A stretch of DNA of 6,236 nt from an uncultured bacterium (GCA_903872005.1 CAIQJD010000465.1:1-6236); one strand, 5' to 3'; shown: positions 1 to 5,622, counted from the stretch's first letter. Program-made: numbers and translations. Notes: generated by a model from the sequence alone, not told the origin.

Positions 1-847
1 CAAAACCGACCAGGATACTGCTCAAGTGGGCGTAGTACGTGATATACCCGTTGCCATGATCCATGATGATCAGGTTGCCGTAGCCGGAATTATCCCAGCC
101 GGCAAAGACGACATAGCCAGAGTCGGAGGCGTAGACCGGCGTGCCAGTCGGCGCCCCAATGTCGAGGGCGCGGTGCAACGACCAGTAGCGCTGGGTGATG
201 TAGCCGCTGGCCGGCCAGGCAAAGCCGCCGCTGCCGCGCGATGCCCCTTCGGGGATGGGGCCGGTGTAGTGGCTCACATAGCGTGGCACGTAGGGCTTCT
301 CGCCGCCGGGGACGATGAGCATCTGGCCGGCCGTCAAGCTCTGATCGCGAGGAATGGTGTTCAGGGTATAGCTGACGATGTCCGTCGGCTTGGCGTTGAA
401 CTTCTTGGCGACAGCTTCGACCGTGTCGCCGGCCGCCGTCTTGTAGTAGACGCCGGTTACCGGCAAAATGGTGAGGCTCTGCCCGATGGTGAGGTCATCC
501 GGGTGATACTCCAAATCGCCATTCGACCACATGACCGTCTCTGGCGAAATGTCATACCGTTCGGCGATGCCGAAAACGGTATCGCCGGCCTCTACCGTGT
601 AGGTGATGACCGACAATCGCTCACGCTTGGGGATGGTCGTATGCAGGAGCGGCGAACGGGCGATGAAGACCGGGTAACGCGGTGGGACACCGGCATCCGG
701 CGTAACAGTAGGCGCTTGCGCGGCAACAGGCGGCGCGCCGGCGAACCACCACCCAATGGCCGCAGCCGCCGCCCATAGGCCAATCACGATGCTCAGCCAT
801 ACCGGCCGAGATTTACCGTCCGCGTGATCGTCCCTTGAACCAGGCAA
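1..847 (-). CDS. LysM-LysM-M23 cell-wall endopeptidase, membrane-anchored (3' part off the window)
   Basis: No stop before the window edge; 282 codons are visible from a TTG at 847. A short charged N-terminus is followed by one hydrophobic segment (about residues 16-37, rich in Trp and Ala), so the protein is probably anchored in the membrane or secreted with an uncleaved signal. A Pro/Ala-rich linker leads to a LysM domain (about 82-129, YTVEAGDTVFGIAERY), a second, more diverged LysM (about 134-180, TAAGDTVEAVAKKF), then the N-terminal part of a peptidase M23 (LytM/lysostaphin-like) domain from about 208. The metal-ligand motif HRALD (H225, D229) and YYAHLS (H274) are present; the final HLH ligand motif lies beyond base 1. 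By family it should bind peptidoglycan through LysM and cut peptide cross-bridges; an uncatalytic role cannot be excluded without the missing end. It starts 10 bp after the rho stop, with AGGA (856-859) overlapping the rho TAG at 8 nt spacing, so it is probably in the rho operon. The start is uncertain: an ATG at 851 is 4 nt from AGGA but in another frame and stops after 12 codons. Confidence 0.88.
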   Translation of the reverse strand, partial: MPGSRDDHADGKSRPVWLSIVIGLWAAAAAIGWWFAGAPPVAAQAPTVTPDAGVPPRYPVFIARSPLLHTTIPKRERLSVITYTVEAGDTVFGIAERYDISPETVMWSNGDLEYHPDDLTIGQSLTILPVTGVYYKTAAGDTVEAVAKKFNAKPTDIVSYTLNTIPRDQSLTAGQMLIVPGGEKPYVPRYVSHYTGPIPEGASRGSGGFAWPASGYITQRYWSLHRALDIGAPTGTPVYASDSGYVVFAGWDNSGYGNLIIMDHGNGYITYYAHLSSILVGF

Positions 848-857
848 TCATCGTGTC

Positions 858-2153
858 CTATAGCACGTCTCTGTTCAACGTCGCCAGGAAGTCCACGTTG
901 TGGCGCGTCTTCGCCATACGGTTCAACAGCGCTTCCAGGGCCTCGGTGCCGCCGATGGCCGACAACATGCGCCGCATGGTGTAGACTTTCACCAGCACAT
1001 CCGGATCCAGCAGGAGTTCTTCACGCCGCGTGCCGGAGCGCTCGATGTCGAAAGCGGGGAAGATGCGCCGCTCGGCCAGCTTGCGGTTCAGGTGCAGTTC
1101 CATGTTGCCGGTGCCCTTGAACTCTTCGTAAATCATGTCGTCCATGCGCGAGCCGGTGTCGACCAGACAGGTCGCGATGATGGTCAGGCTGCCGCCTTCT
1201 TCGATCTTGCGCGCGGCGCCAAAGAAGTTCTTGGGCGGATAGAGAGCGGCCGGGTCCAGGCCGCCGGAAAGCGTGCGGCCGCTGGGCGGAACTGTCAAGT
1301 TGTAGGCGCGCGAGAGTCGGGTGATCGAATCGAGCAGGATCACCACGTCCTTGCGGCTCTCTACCATGCGTTTGGCCCGTTGCAGGGCCATGGCCGCCAC
1401 CCGCACATGATCTTCGACCGGGTCGTCGAACGTTGAAGAGACGACTTCGGCATCTACAGAGCGATCCATGTCGGTCACTTCTTCGGGGCGCTCGCCAATC
1501 AGCACGACCATGAGGTGGACGTCGCTGTAGTTGCTGGTGATGCCATTGGCGATATGCTTGAGCACCATCGTCTTGCCGGCCTTGGGCGGCGATACAATCA
1601 GGCCGCGCTGGCCGCGTCCGACCGGCGCCACCAGGTCTAACAGACGCGTGCTGAGATTATCCGAAGTGGTCTCTAGTTTGAACTGCTGATTGGGGAAGAT
1701 GGGCGTGAGCGATTCGAAGACCGGCCGGCGCTTGGCCGCTTCAGGGTCGAGACCATTGACCGCTTCTACCCGCAACAGACCGAAATACTTCTCCGTCTCT
1801 TTGGGCGGCCGCACGTGGCCGATCACCAGGTCGCCGGTGCGGAGCGCGAAACGGCGAATCTGCGATTGTGACACGTAGATGTCATTGGGGCCAGGCAATA
1901 GATGCTCTGCGCGTAAGAATCCGATGCCGTCCTGCACCACGTCCAGCACGCCGCCGCCAAAGATGAAGCCCATCTGCTCGGCCTGGGCGCGCAAGATCCG
2001 CATGATGAGGTCATGCTTCTTGAGGCGCGTGTGGCCGGTGACGCCCAGACTCTTGGCGAAATCGCGCAACTGATCCAGCGTCTTCTCTTCCAGTTCGACG
2101 ATGTTCAGTCGTGGGGCATCAACGAGGACATCCGACTCTATGTTGTTATCCAT
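858..2153 (-). CDS. rho: Transcription termination factor Rho
   Basis: Hexameric RNA-dependent ATPase/translocase that ends transcription at unstructured C-rich (rut) RNA. The 431-residue product (counted from ATG 2153) has the normal length and all hallmarks. There is a Rho_N helical region (about 16-54, with [20 protein letters not shown]) and a cold-shock-like RNA-binding domain with GIGFLR (76-81). The ATPase core has Walker A PPKAGKT (189-195), GERPEEV with Arg222, Walker [17 protein letters not shown] (Asp275), Q-loop LSGGLD, R-loop [12 protein letters not shown] and SGTRREELL with the arginine-finger equivalent Arg376. Residues matching E. coli K181, K184, T185, D265, S266 and R269 (bicyclomycin pocket) are all conserved at a constant offset of 10, so nothing suggests loss of activity. 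There is no long insertion of the kind seen in some actinobacterial Rho proteins. An in-frame ATG at 2168 would add MRESN, but it is preceded by pyrimidine-rich sequence, whereas ATG 2153 follows a purine run (GAGAGAAAG). Neither Shine-Dalgarno is strong. It is transcribed from its own promoter through a leader of about 260 nt. Confidence 0.98.
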   Translation of the reverse strand: MDNNIESDVLVDAPRLNIVELEEKTLDQLRDFAKSLGVTGHTRLKKHDLIMRILRAQAEQMGFIFGGGVLDVVQDGIGFLRAEHLLPGPNDIYVSQSQIRRFALRTGDLVIGHVRPPKETEKYFGLLRVEAVNGLDPEAAKRRPVFESLTPIFPNQQFKLETTSDNLSTRLLDLVAPVGRGQRGLIVSPPKAGKTMVLKHIANGITSNYSDVHLMVVLIGERPEEVTDMDRSVDAEVVSSTFDDPVEDHVRVAAMALQRAKRMVESRKDVVILLDSITRLSRAYNLTVPPSGRTLSGGLDPAALYPPKNFFGAARKIEEGGSLTIIATCLVDTGSRMDDMIYEEFKGTGNMELHLNRKLAERRIFPAFDIERSGTRREELLLDPDVLVKVYTMRRMLSAIGGTEALEALLNRMAKTRHNVDFLATLNRDVL

Positions 2154-2252
2154 GTTGCTTTCTCTCATGACAGGGATACGATCTTGTGAATTCCACGCGC
2201 TAAATCAGGGGGATAGTCAGATACATTGCCTGCCCACAAACTGCGCCAGCCG

Positions 2253-2366
2253 TCAGGAGCAAAGCCAGAAGCAGATGCAGGGCAGAGAATGCAAGCCACT
2301 CTTTCCGAATGATGCTGGGCGCCTTGACATCACAAAGCCGGCACAAAAAACAAGAACTGGCCGCAT
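2253..2366 (-). other. Possible 37-codon leader ORF in front of rho
   Basis: An ATG at 2366, inside the predicted rho leader, opens a 37-residue frame ending with TGA at 2255-2253, about 100 nt before the rho start. The peptide begins MRPVLVFCAGFVMSRRP and ends CICFWLCS, rich in Cys and hydrophobic residues. No good Shine-Dalgarno precedes it (upstream CTCAATACATC), so translation is doubtful. It is listed because E. coli rho is also preceded by a leader peptide frame of similar size (rhoL), and because its second half coincides with the pyrimidine-rich rut-like stretch, where translation could hide or expose Rho loading. It could easily be chance. Confidence 0.2.
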
Positions 2367-2420
2367 GATGTATTGAGAACTCAGAGGATTAGGCGGTACA
2401 AACGCATTTATCCACGAGTT

Positions 2421-2449
2421 AGTATAACATTTTTCCAGGCCGATGTCAA
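2421..2449 (-). promoter_or_regulatory. Sigma70-type promoter of rho
   Basis: On the minus strand, a perfect -35 TTGACA (2449-2444) is followed by a 17-bp spacer and -10 TATACT (2426-2421), 5 of 6 consensus bases, with a TG one base upstream (TGTTATACT, extended -10). The expected start of transcription is near 2414, giving a leader of about 260 nt to ATG 2153. It lies only about 30 bp after the methyltransferase stop, so rho does not depend on read-through from that gene. This is the strongest promoter match in the window. Confidence 0.85.
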
Positions 2450-2479
2450 ATTGTGCGTCTTTTCGGGCCGGCGCGCCCC

Positions 2480-3265
2480 TCAAGGCACGCGTCCCAGCAG
2501 GATCATGCGTTCGCTGCGCCGCTCGAAAGGCTCCAGATCATAGGAGCCAAACACGCCTTCGACATGAAAGCCGGCTGCTTCCATCAGCAACCGCGCCTCG
2601 TATGGATAGACCCAGCGCATCTGCATGGGAGCAAGCGTGCGGCGCACCGCGCCTTCGGCGTCAATTTCATCATAGATGAGCGTAATATCTGCAACCTGGG
2701 TGGTCAGGTCGCCGCGCTGACTGAAGAATTTCAGGATCCGATGTCCGCTCACCGGATCGAACATCTCTTTTTCCAGCAACAGGGGCGTCTGTTCTTCGGT
2801 CAACGTGGAAAGATGCGGATTGGGCAGATCTACCACAAAGAGGCCGCCCGAGCGCAACAGGCTGAAGGCCGTTTGCAGCGCGGCGTACTGATCGTGGAGC
2901 GCCGGCAAGTGCATCAGCGTATTGTTGCCGCAGAAGCCGAGCCGAAAACGGCGCGGCAGCGTAGCGCAGCGCATATCGGCCGGCATCAACGTGGCCTTAG
3001 ATTCCAGGCCGGCAGCGGCGATCTTCTGCCGCGCAATCGCCAGCATCGTTGCCGAGTCGTCAATGCCGGTGATCGCATACCCTGCCTGCGCCAGCGGCAA
3101 CAGCAGCCGGCCGGCCCCACACCCCATCTCGAAAATCGGCGCGCCGGCGCGCTGCGCCAGATTCAGGTAGAACGGGATATCATCGGCAAAGTCGTTTTGA
3201 TCCAGGTCGTAATAGCGGGCAAAGCGCTCAGAGTTGTAGACGGATTCCCCTGGCTGACGCGACAC
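2480..3265 (-). CDS. Class I SAM-dependent methyltransferase, substrate unknown
   Basis: 261-residue product. It has the Rossmann-like methyltransferase core: motif I IFEMGCGAGRLLLPLA (44-59, SAM-binding Gly-rich loop), motif post-I ITGIDDSATMLAIAR (65-79, with the acidic ribose-binding residue), an acidic PADMR (95-99) and LLRSGGLFVVDL (136-146) before the late strands. The N-terminal YNSERFARYYDLDQ is typical of the Methyltransf_25/11-type small-molecule methyltransferases. The C-terminal YPYEARLLMEAAGFHVEGVFGSYD is the usual end of the fold. No targeting signal or substrate domain is present, so the acceptor cannot be named. Start choice: the frame is open up to an ATG at 3412, but that extension is an Arg-rich non-protein-like stretch covering the promoter. 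GTG 3265 has AGGTGA (3271-3276) at 5 nt. GTG 3274, three codons longer, has AGGA (3280-3283) at 5 nt and is nearly as good. It is divergent from the oxidoreductase. No terminator is visible after the stop. Confidence 0.9.
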   Translation of the reverse strand: MSRQPGESVYNSERFARYYDLDQNDFADDIPFYLNLAQRAGAPIFEMGCGAGRLLLPLAQAGYAITGIDDSATMLAIARQKIAAAGLESKATLMPADMRCATLPRRFRLGFCGNNTLMHLPALHDQYAALQTAFSLLRSGGLFVVDLPNPHLSTLTEEQTPLLLEKEMFDPVSGHRILKFFSQRGDLTTQVADITLIYDEIDAEGAVRRTLAPMQMRWVYPYEARLLMEAAGFHVEGVFGSYDLEPFERRSERMILLGRVP

Positions 3266-3311
3266 AGCTATCACCTGCTTCCTGTGGAGTGTGCACCACC
3301 CGGTCGCGAGT

Positions 3312-3340
3312 ATCGTAACAGAATTTGCCGGTCGGGTCAA
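3312..3340 (-). promoter_or_regulatory. Probable promoter of the methyltransferase
   Basis: Minus strand: TTGACC (3340-3335), 17-bp spacer, TACGAT (3317-3312), with TG one base upstream of the -10 (TGTTACGAT). The -35 matches 5 of 6 and the -10 4 of 6, partly compensated by the extended -10 TG. It shares the 17-bp spacer and TGTTA context with the rho promoter. Transcription would begin near 3305, leaving a leader of about 35-40 nt before the GTG starts. Confidence 0.65.
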
Positions 3341-3381
3341 GTGCCGACGCCGCCGGCGCTGTCCATTTTTTGGTGCCGACG
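3341..3381. repeat. 9-bp direct repeat GTGCCGACG between two divergent promoters
   Basis: GTGCCGACG occurs at 3341-3349 and again at 3373-3381, on the same strand, 32 bp apart start to start (about three helical turns). A T6 run (3365-3371 region) lies between them. The pair sits between the -35 boxes of the methyltransferase and oxidoreductase promoters, where a shared regulator could bind. Nothing in the window encodes a candidate regulator, and GC-rich 9-mers recur by chance. Confidence 0.3.
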
Positions 3382-3404
3382 GACGAACGGCCGCCCGGCG
3401 CCGC

Positions 3405-3433
3405 TTGCCCATTACGTCCTCCTCCTGTAGAAT
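3405..3433 (+). promoter_or_regulatory. Probable promoter of the Gfo/Idh/MocA oxidoreductase
   Basis: Plus strand: TTGCCC (3405-3410), 17-bp spacer, TAGAAT (3428-3433). The -35 matches 4 of 6 and the -10 5 of 6. The start would be near 3440, leaving a leader of about 40 nt that carries AAGGAG (3466-3471), 8 nt before the ATG at 3480. Confidence 0.6.
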
Positions 3434-3479
3434 CGTGTCCGGTCACTTTCCCGATCCATTCGCTCAAGGAGCGTCCTAT

Positions 3480-4514
3480 ATGGAACAAGTCAGAATTGGC
3501 ATTATCGGCTCCGGCTTCATGGGGCGCACCCATGCGGAGGCGCTGCAGCGCTATGTGGCGCACGCCAGGCTGGTCGCCATTGCCGGCGGAACGCGCGCTG
3601 AACGTCTGGCACGCGACTACGAGACAGCCTACGCGCCGAGCATGGAGCGCCTGTTGGAACGGCCTGACCTGGACGCCGTCATCCTTACAACGCCGCAAGC
3701 GCAACACGTGGAAGAGACAGTCGCCGCGGCGCAACATGGCAAGCATGTCCTGGTGGAAAAGCCGATGGCGACCACGCTGGCCGGCTGCGACGCCATGATC
3801 GCCGCCTGCAAGAGCGCCGGCGTAACCCTGATGGTCGGCCAAACCCAGCGCTTCCGCATCGTGAACGCGACGGCCAAACGCGTGATCGAAGAGGGGCGCA
3901 TCGGCCGCGTCGTGATGATGCGCGAGCTGCAGCTCGATACCGGCGGCCTGCAAAGTGTGCCGCCCTGGCAAGCGCTGCCAGAGAATCTGGGTCTCCTCCT
4001 CTCCCACGGCGTCCATAACCTGGATCGGATGCGCTGGCTGGCCGACGACGAGCCGGCGCAGGTCTTCGCCCGCTGCGCGACCTATCGCAGCCCCGCGCAG
4101 ACCGAGTTGAGCAGCATGTCTCTCTTCACCTTCCGCCACGGCGCGCTCGGCTCCTTCTGGTGCGAATGGGAATGCCCCAAGCCGGGCTTCCCGCCTTCTA
4201 GCTCCGTCGCGCAGATCATGGGTGAGGCTGGCATCCTCGACCTGGACGCCTACGGCCAACTGCGCCTGGGCGTCGGCGACGCCTGGAGCGTGGTCGCCGA
4301 GCAAGCGCCTATTGACTGGAAGGGCAAGGGGATGTTGGATACGGTGCGGATGGAAGCGTATCAGCGCCAGAACCAGGAATTCGTGGACAGTATCTTGCAG
4401 GGACGCCGGCCTTCGGTTGCCGGCGAAGACGGGCGCGCAGCGGTCGAAATGGCCCTGGCTGCCTATCGCTCTAACGCCACGGGCGAGGCCGTGCGCTTCC
4501 CGCTAAGCGAGTGA
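3480..4514 (+). CDS. Gfo/Idh/MocA-family NAD(P)-dependent oxidoreductase
   Basis: 344-residue cytoplasmic dehydrogenase of normal family length. The N-terminal Rossmann fold opens with VRIGIIGSGFMGRTHAEAL (residues 4-22, GxGxxG dinucleotide loop). LDAVILTTPQAQH (64-76) and the family motif EKP (93-95, in HVLVEKPMA) follow. The C-terminal alpha/beta domain carries SHGVHNLDRMRWL (175-187), whose H179 and D182 match the usual catalytic His and the conserved Asp. It ends with the common GEDGRAAVEMALAAYRSNATGE signature. By family it oxidises or reduces a hydroxyl of a sugar, inositol or related polyol; the substrate cannot be read from sequence, and no sugar-transport or catabolic gene is adjacent. 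The frame is open further upstream to 3291, but the ATG at 3480 has AAGGAG at 8 nt, begins exactly at the fold and follows the promoter. Its last 12 bp overlap the end of the convergent toroid gene. Confidence 0.95.
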   Translation: MEQVRIGIIGSGFMGRTHAEALQRYVAHARLVAIAGGTRAERLARDYETAYAPSMERLLERPDLDAVILTTPQAQHVEETVAAAQHGKHVLVEKPMATTLAGCDAMIAACKSAGVTLMVGQTQRFRIVNATAKRVIEEGRIGRVVMMRELQLDTGGLQSVPPWQALPENLGLLLSHGVHNLDRMRWLADDEPAQVFARCATYRSPAQTELSSMSLFTFRHGALGSFWCEWECPKPGFPPSSSVAQIMGEAGILDLDAYGQLRLGVGDAWSVVAEQAPIDWKGKGMLDTVRMEAYQRQNQEFVDSILQGRRPSVAGEDGRAAVEMALAAYRSNATGEAVRFPLSE

Positions 4515-5516
4515 TCCCGTGTAGAAGCGTCGCAAGACCCGGCAGATGGCGAAACTCACCCAGCGGCGCGTCGCCTGCGCCGCTGGGGTTGTCTTATCTT
4601 GTTCCGCCGGCGCAGCGTAGGAGACACGCCACAGACCATCGTCGCCCTGGGCGTCCCGGAACCAGTCCAGCGCTCGGCGCACGGCCGGCGCCTCGCGTGG
4701 GATGCCCATGCGCGAGAGCGAATCCAGCGCGGTGAGCAGGTTGTTCCACCAGAACGGGAATTCAAACCGAACCCAGTAGCTCGCCGCCTGATACGACGTA
4801 TAGGCGTCGGGCTGGAAGAAACGCGACAGGAGCAGGCCGGCCGCGTGGCATGCCGGGGCCGATGCGCGGTAGCGCGGATGCACCGCGAAGGCGCGCAACA
4901 CCATGCCGGTCCAGTGGTGCGAGAAAGGCCGGGAGCGATCCGGCTCCAGCGGCTCGGCATCTTCGCTGCTCAGGCGGTACTGCGTGGCCCGATCCAGCCG
5001 GTGGGTGATCATCGGGATGCTCCAGCCGCCATCATCCTGGCGCATGCTCAACAGCCATGCGAAGCTGCGCTCGATGCGCGGGTCGTCAGCATAGCCGGCC
5101 TGAATCAGCAGCGCCATGATCGCGCCGGTGTAATAGGTGGTATATTGATTGGCGAGGATGCCGCGAATATCGCCGGCCGGCGTCTGGCACGCAAAGAGGA
5201 ACTCGGCCGCCCGGCGCGTCGGCGGATGGTCGCGCGTGCAGCCATACTGCTCTACCAGCACCCGGAATTGTCGCCAGGTCTCGATCAAGGCGTGATTGAT
5301 CGCGGCGTGTTTCTGCGCGCCGGGCCGCGGCCAAGCGCCATCGCTGCGCTGCTTGCGGAGGAGCCGCTGCAGCGCCGGCAGTCGCCACACATCCTCCGCG
5401 GGGCCGGCATCCTGGCCCACCAAGTCGCGGCGCACGAAGTAGCCCAGCGCCGCGTCTGCGCCGGCCAGCAATCCCGGCAATGGGTCTACCCGCAATTGCT
5501 CCCGCCAATCAACCAT
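4503..5516 (-). CDS. Alpha/alpha-toroid protein (prenyltransferase/squalene-cyclase-like), function unknown
   Basis: 337 residues, cytoplasmic, no signal peptide. It shows the repeating pattern of terpenoid-cyclase/prenyltransferase toroids: short Gly/Trp turns after amphipathic helices at LLRKQRSDGAWP (52-63), LFACQTPAGDIRGI (107-120), LLSMRQDDGGWSI (155-167) and FRDAQGDDGLWRV (286-298), resembling QW motifs. Aromatic-rich helices occur between them (TTYYTGAIM, SYWVRFEFPFWWNN). It is about half the length of a squalene-hopene cyclase. I see no DxDD class II cyclase acid motif, no DDxxD and no clear zinc-ligand set of protein prenyltransferases, so catalysis is unproven; it may be a single-domain cyclase relative or a binding toroid. 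Start: ATG 5516 has GAGGG (5523-5527) 6 nt upstream; the longer frame from 5558 would add 14 Arg/Ala-rich residues over the promoter region. It is convergent with the oxidoreductase (12-bp overlap) and divergent from the B3/B4 gene. Confidence 0.85.
   Translation of the reverse strand: MVDWREQLRVDPLPGLLAGADAALGYFVRRDLVGQDAGPAEDVWRLPALQRLLRKQRSDGAWPRPGAQKHAAINHALIETWRQFRVLVEQYGCTRDHPPTRRAAEFLFACQTPAGDIRGILANQYTTYYTGAIMALLIQAGYADDPRIERSFAWLLSMRQDDGGWSIPMITHRLDRATQYRLSSEDAEPLEPDRSRPFSHHWTGMVLRAFAVHPRYRASAPACHAAGLLLSRFFQPDAYTSYQAASYWVRFEFPFWWNNLLTALDSLSRMGIPREAPAVRRALDWFRDAQGDDGLWRVSYAAPAEQDKTTPAAQATRRWVSFAICRVLRRFYTGSLA
4559..4603 (+). terminator. Intrinsic terminator for the oxidoreductase, inside the opposing gene
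   Basis: On the plus strand, CCCAGCGGCGC (4559-4569) pairs perfectly with GCGCCGCTGGG (4577-4587): 11 G/C-rich base pairs closing a 7-nt loop. A T-rich tail follows at once (4588-4603, 9 T in 16, GTTGTCTTATCTTGTT). It starts 44 bp past the oxidoreductase stop. On the other strand no T-run follows the hairpin, so it acts in one direction only. The arms lie in the toroid gene around codons 308-319 (TTPAAQATRRWV). Confidence 0.75.
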
Positions 5517-5541
5517 CGCGCACCCTCGCCGCGCGGCCGTT

Positions 5542-5571
5542 TTCGCCCCGCGCGTCAAACGCGAGTATAAT
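5542..5571 (+). promoter_or_regulatory. Promoter of the B3/B4-domain gene with perfect -10
   Basis: Plus strand: a perfect TATAAT -10 (5566-5571), with a weak -35 such as TTCGCC (5542-5547) at 18-bp spacing. In a region this GC-rich an exact TATAAT just upstream of a gene start stands out. Transcription would begin near 5577, with a leader of about 45 nt carrying the ribosome binding site. Confidence 0.6.
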
Positions 5572-5592
5572 CGCGCCGGCGCAATCGTTCAG
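5564..5592 (-). promoter_or_regulatory. Possible promoter of the toroid gene sharing the same -10 region
   Basis: Minus strand: TATACT (5569-5564), 5 of 6 consensus and overlapping the opposite-strand TATAAT by 4 bp. A poor -35 candidate CTGAAC (5592-5587) lies at 17 bp. Transcription would begin near 5557, about 40 nt before the toroid ATG at 5516. No better promoter is seen between the two divergent genes, but the -35 is weak. Confidence 0.4.
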
Positions 5593-5609
5593 CAATCAGC
5601 GCCGCTCAC

Positions 5610-5616
5610 AGGAGGT
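5610..5616 (+). promoter_or_regulatory. Strong Shine-Dalgarno fixing the B3/B4 gene start
   Basis: AGGAGGT lies 6 nt before the ATG at 5623, a near-complete match to the 16S anti-Shine-Dalgarno. It is the strongest ribosome binding site in the window and settles the start codon. Confidence 0.85.
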
Positions 5617-5622
5617 CGCCGC

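Larger units (their letters stand above)
2154..2479 (-). promoter_or_regulatory. rho upstream region: promoter plus long leader, possible autoregulation
   Basis: This 326-bp gap between the methyltransferase stop and rho holds no confident gene. Reading toward rho it contains the promoter at 2449-2421, an AT-richer start of the transcript, a T6 run (2345-2350), a 6-bp imperfect hairpin (2333-2309, arms GTGATG/CATCAT with a 13-nt loop) and a pyrimidine-rich, A-poor stretch (2296-2251). That stretch, counted by hand over 46 nt, has 17 T, 16 C, 10 G and 3 A. C-over-G, weakly structured RNA is what Rho loads on, so the leader could carry a rut site that lets Rho damp its own synthesis, as known for E. 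coli rho. That function is inference. A 37-codon reading frame lies inside (2366-2253). Confidence 0.6.

Noticed and set aside
26..778. Long plus-strand frame (250 codons) opposite the peptidase
   Set aside because: Arg/Gly/Asp-rich, no domain pattern; the opposite strand clearly encodes LysM and M23 motifs.
900..1436. Plus-strand frame opposite rho
   Set aside because: Mirror of highly conserved Rho codons; no family features or start signals.
2309..2333. Hairpin GTGATG/CATCAT in the rho leader as a riboswitch
   Set aside because: Only 6 bp with one G-U pair and a 13-nt loop; no known riboswitch core recognised.
2340..2366. T6 run in the rho leader as an intrinsic terminator or attenuator
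   Set aside because: No stable G/C hairpin directly precedes the T-run on the minus strand.
2253..2483. 76-codon minus frame starting at 2483
   Set aside because: Its start lies upstream of the rho promoter and overlaps the methyltransferase end; only the part from ATG 2366 could be on the rho transcript.
3266..3412. N-terminal extension of the methyltransferase to ATG 3412
   Set aside because: Adds an Arg-rich stretch that covers the promoter at 3340-3312 and lacks a ribosome binding site.
2453..3430. 325-codon plus-strand frame opposite the methyltransferase
   Set aside because: Composition (Arg/Gln/His-rich) is antisense-like; the minus strand has SAM-binding motifs.
3291..3479. N-terminal extension of the oxidoreductase to ATG 3291
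   Set aside because: Arg/Ser-rich, runs through its own promoter; ATG 3480 has AAGGAG and starts right at the Rossmann fold.
3228..4304. 358-codon minus-strand frame opposite the oxidoreductase
   Set aside because: Antisense shadow of a clear Gfo/Idh/MocA gene, and it would overlap both divergent promoters.
4599..5570. 323-codon plus-strand frame opposite the toroid gene
   Set aside because: Arg/Ala-rich with no recognisable domain; the opposite frame has repeated toroid motifs and a good ribosome binding site.
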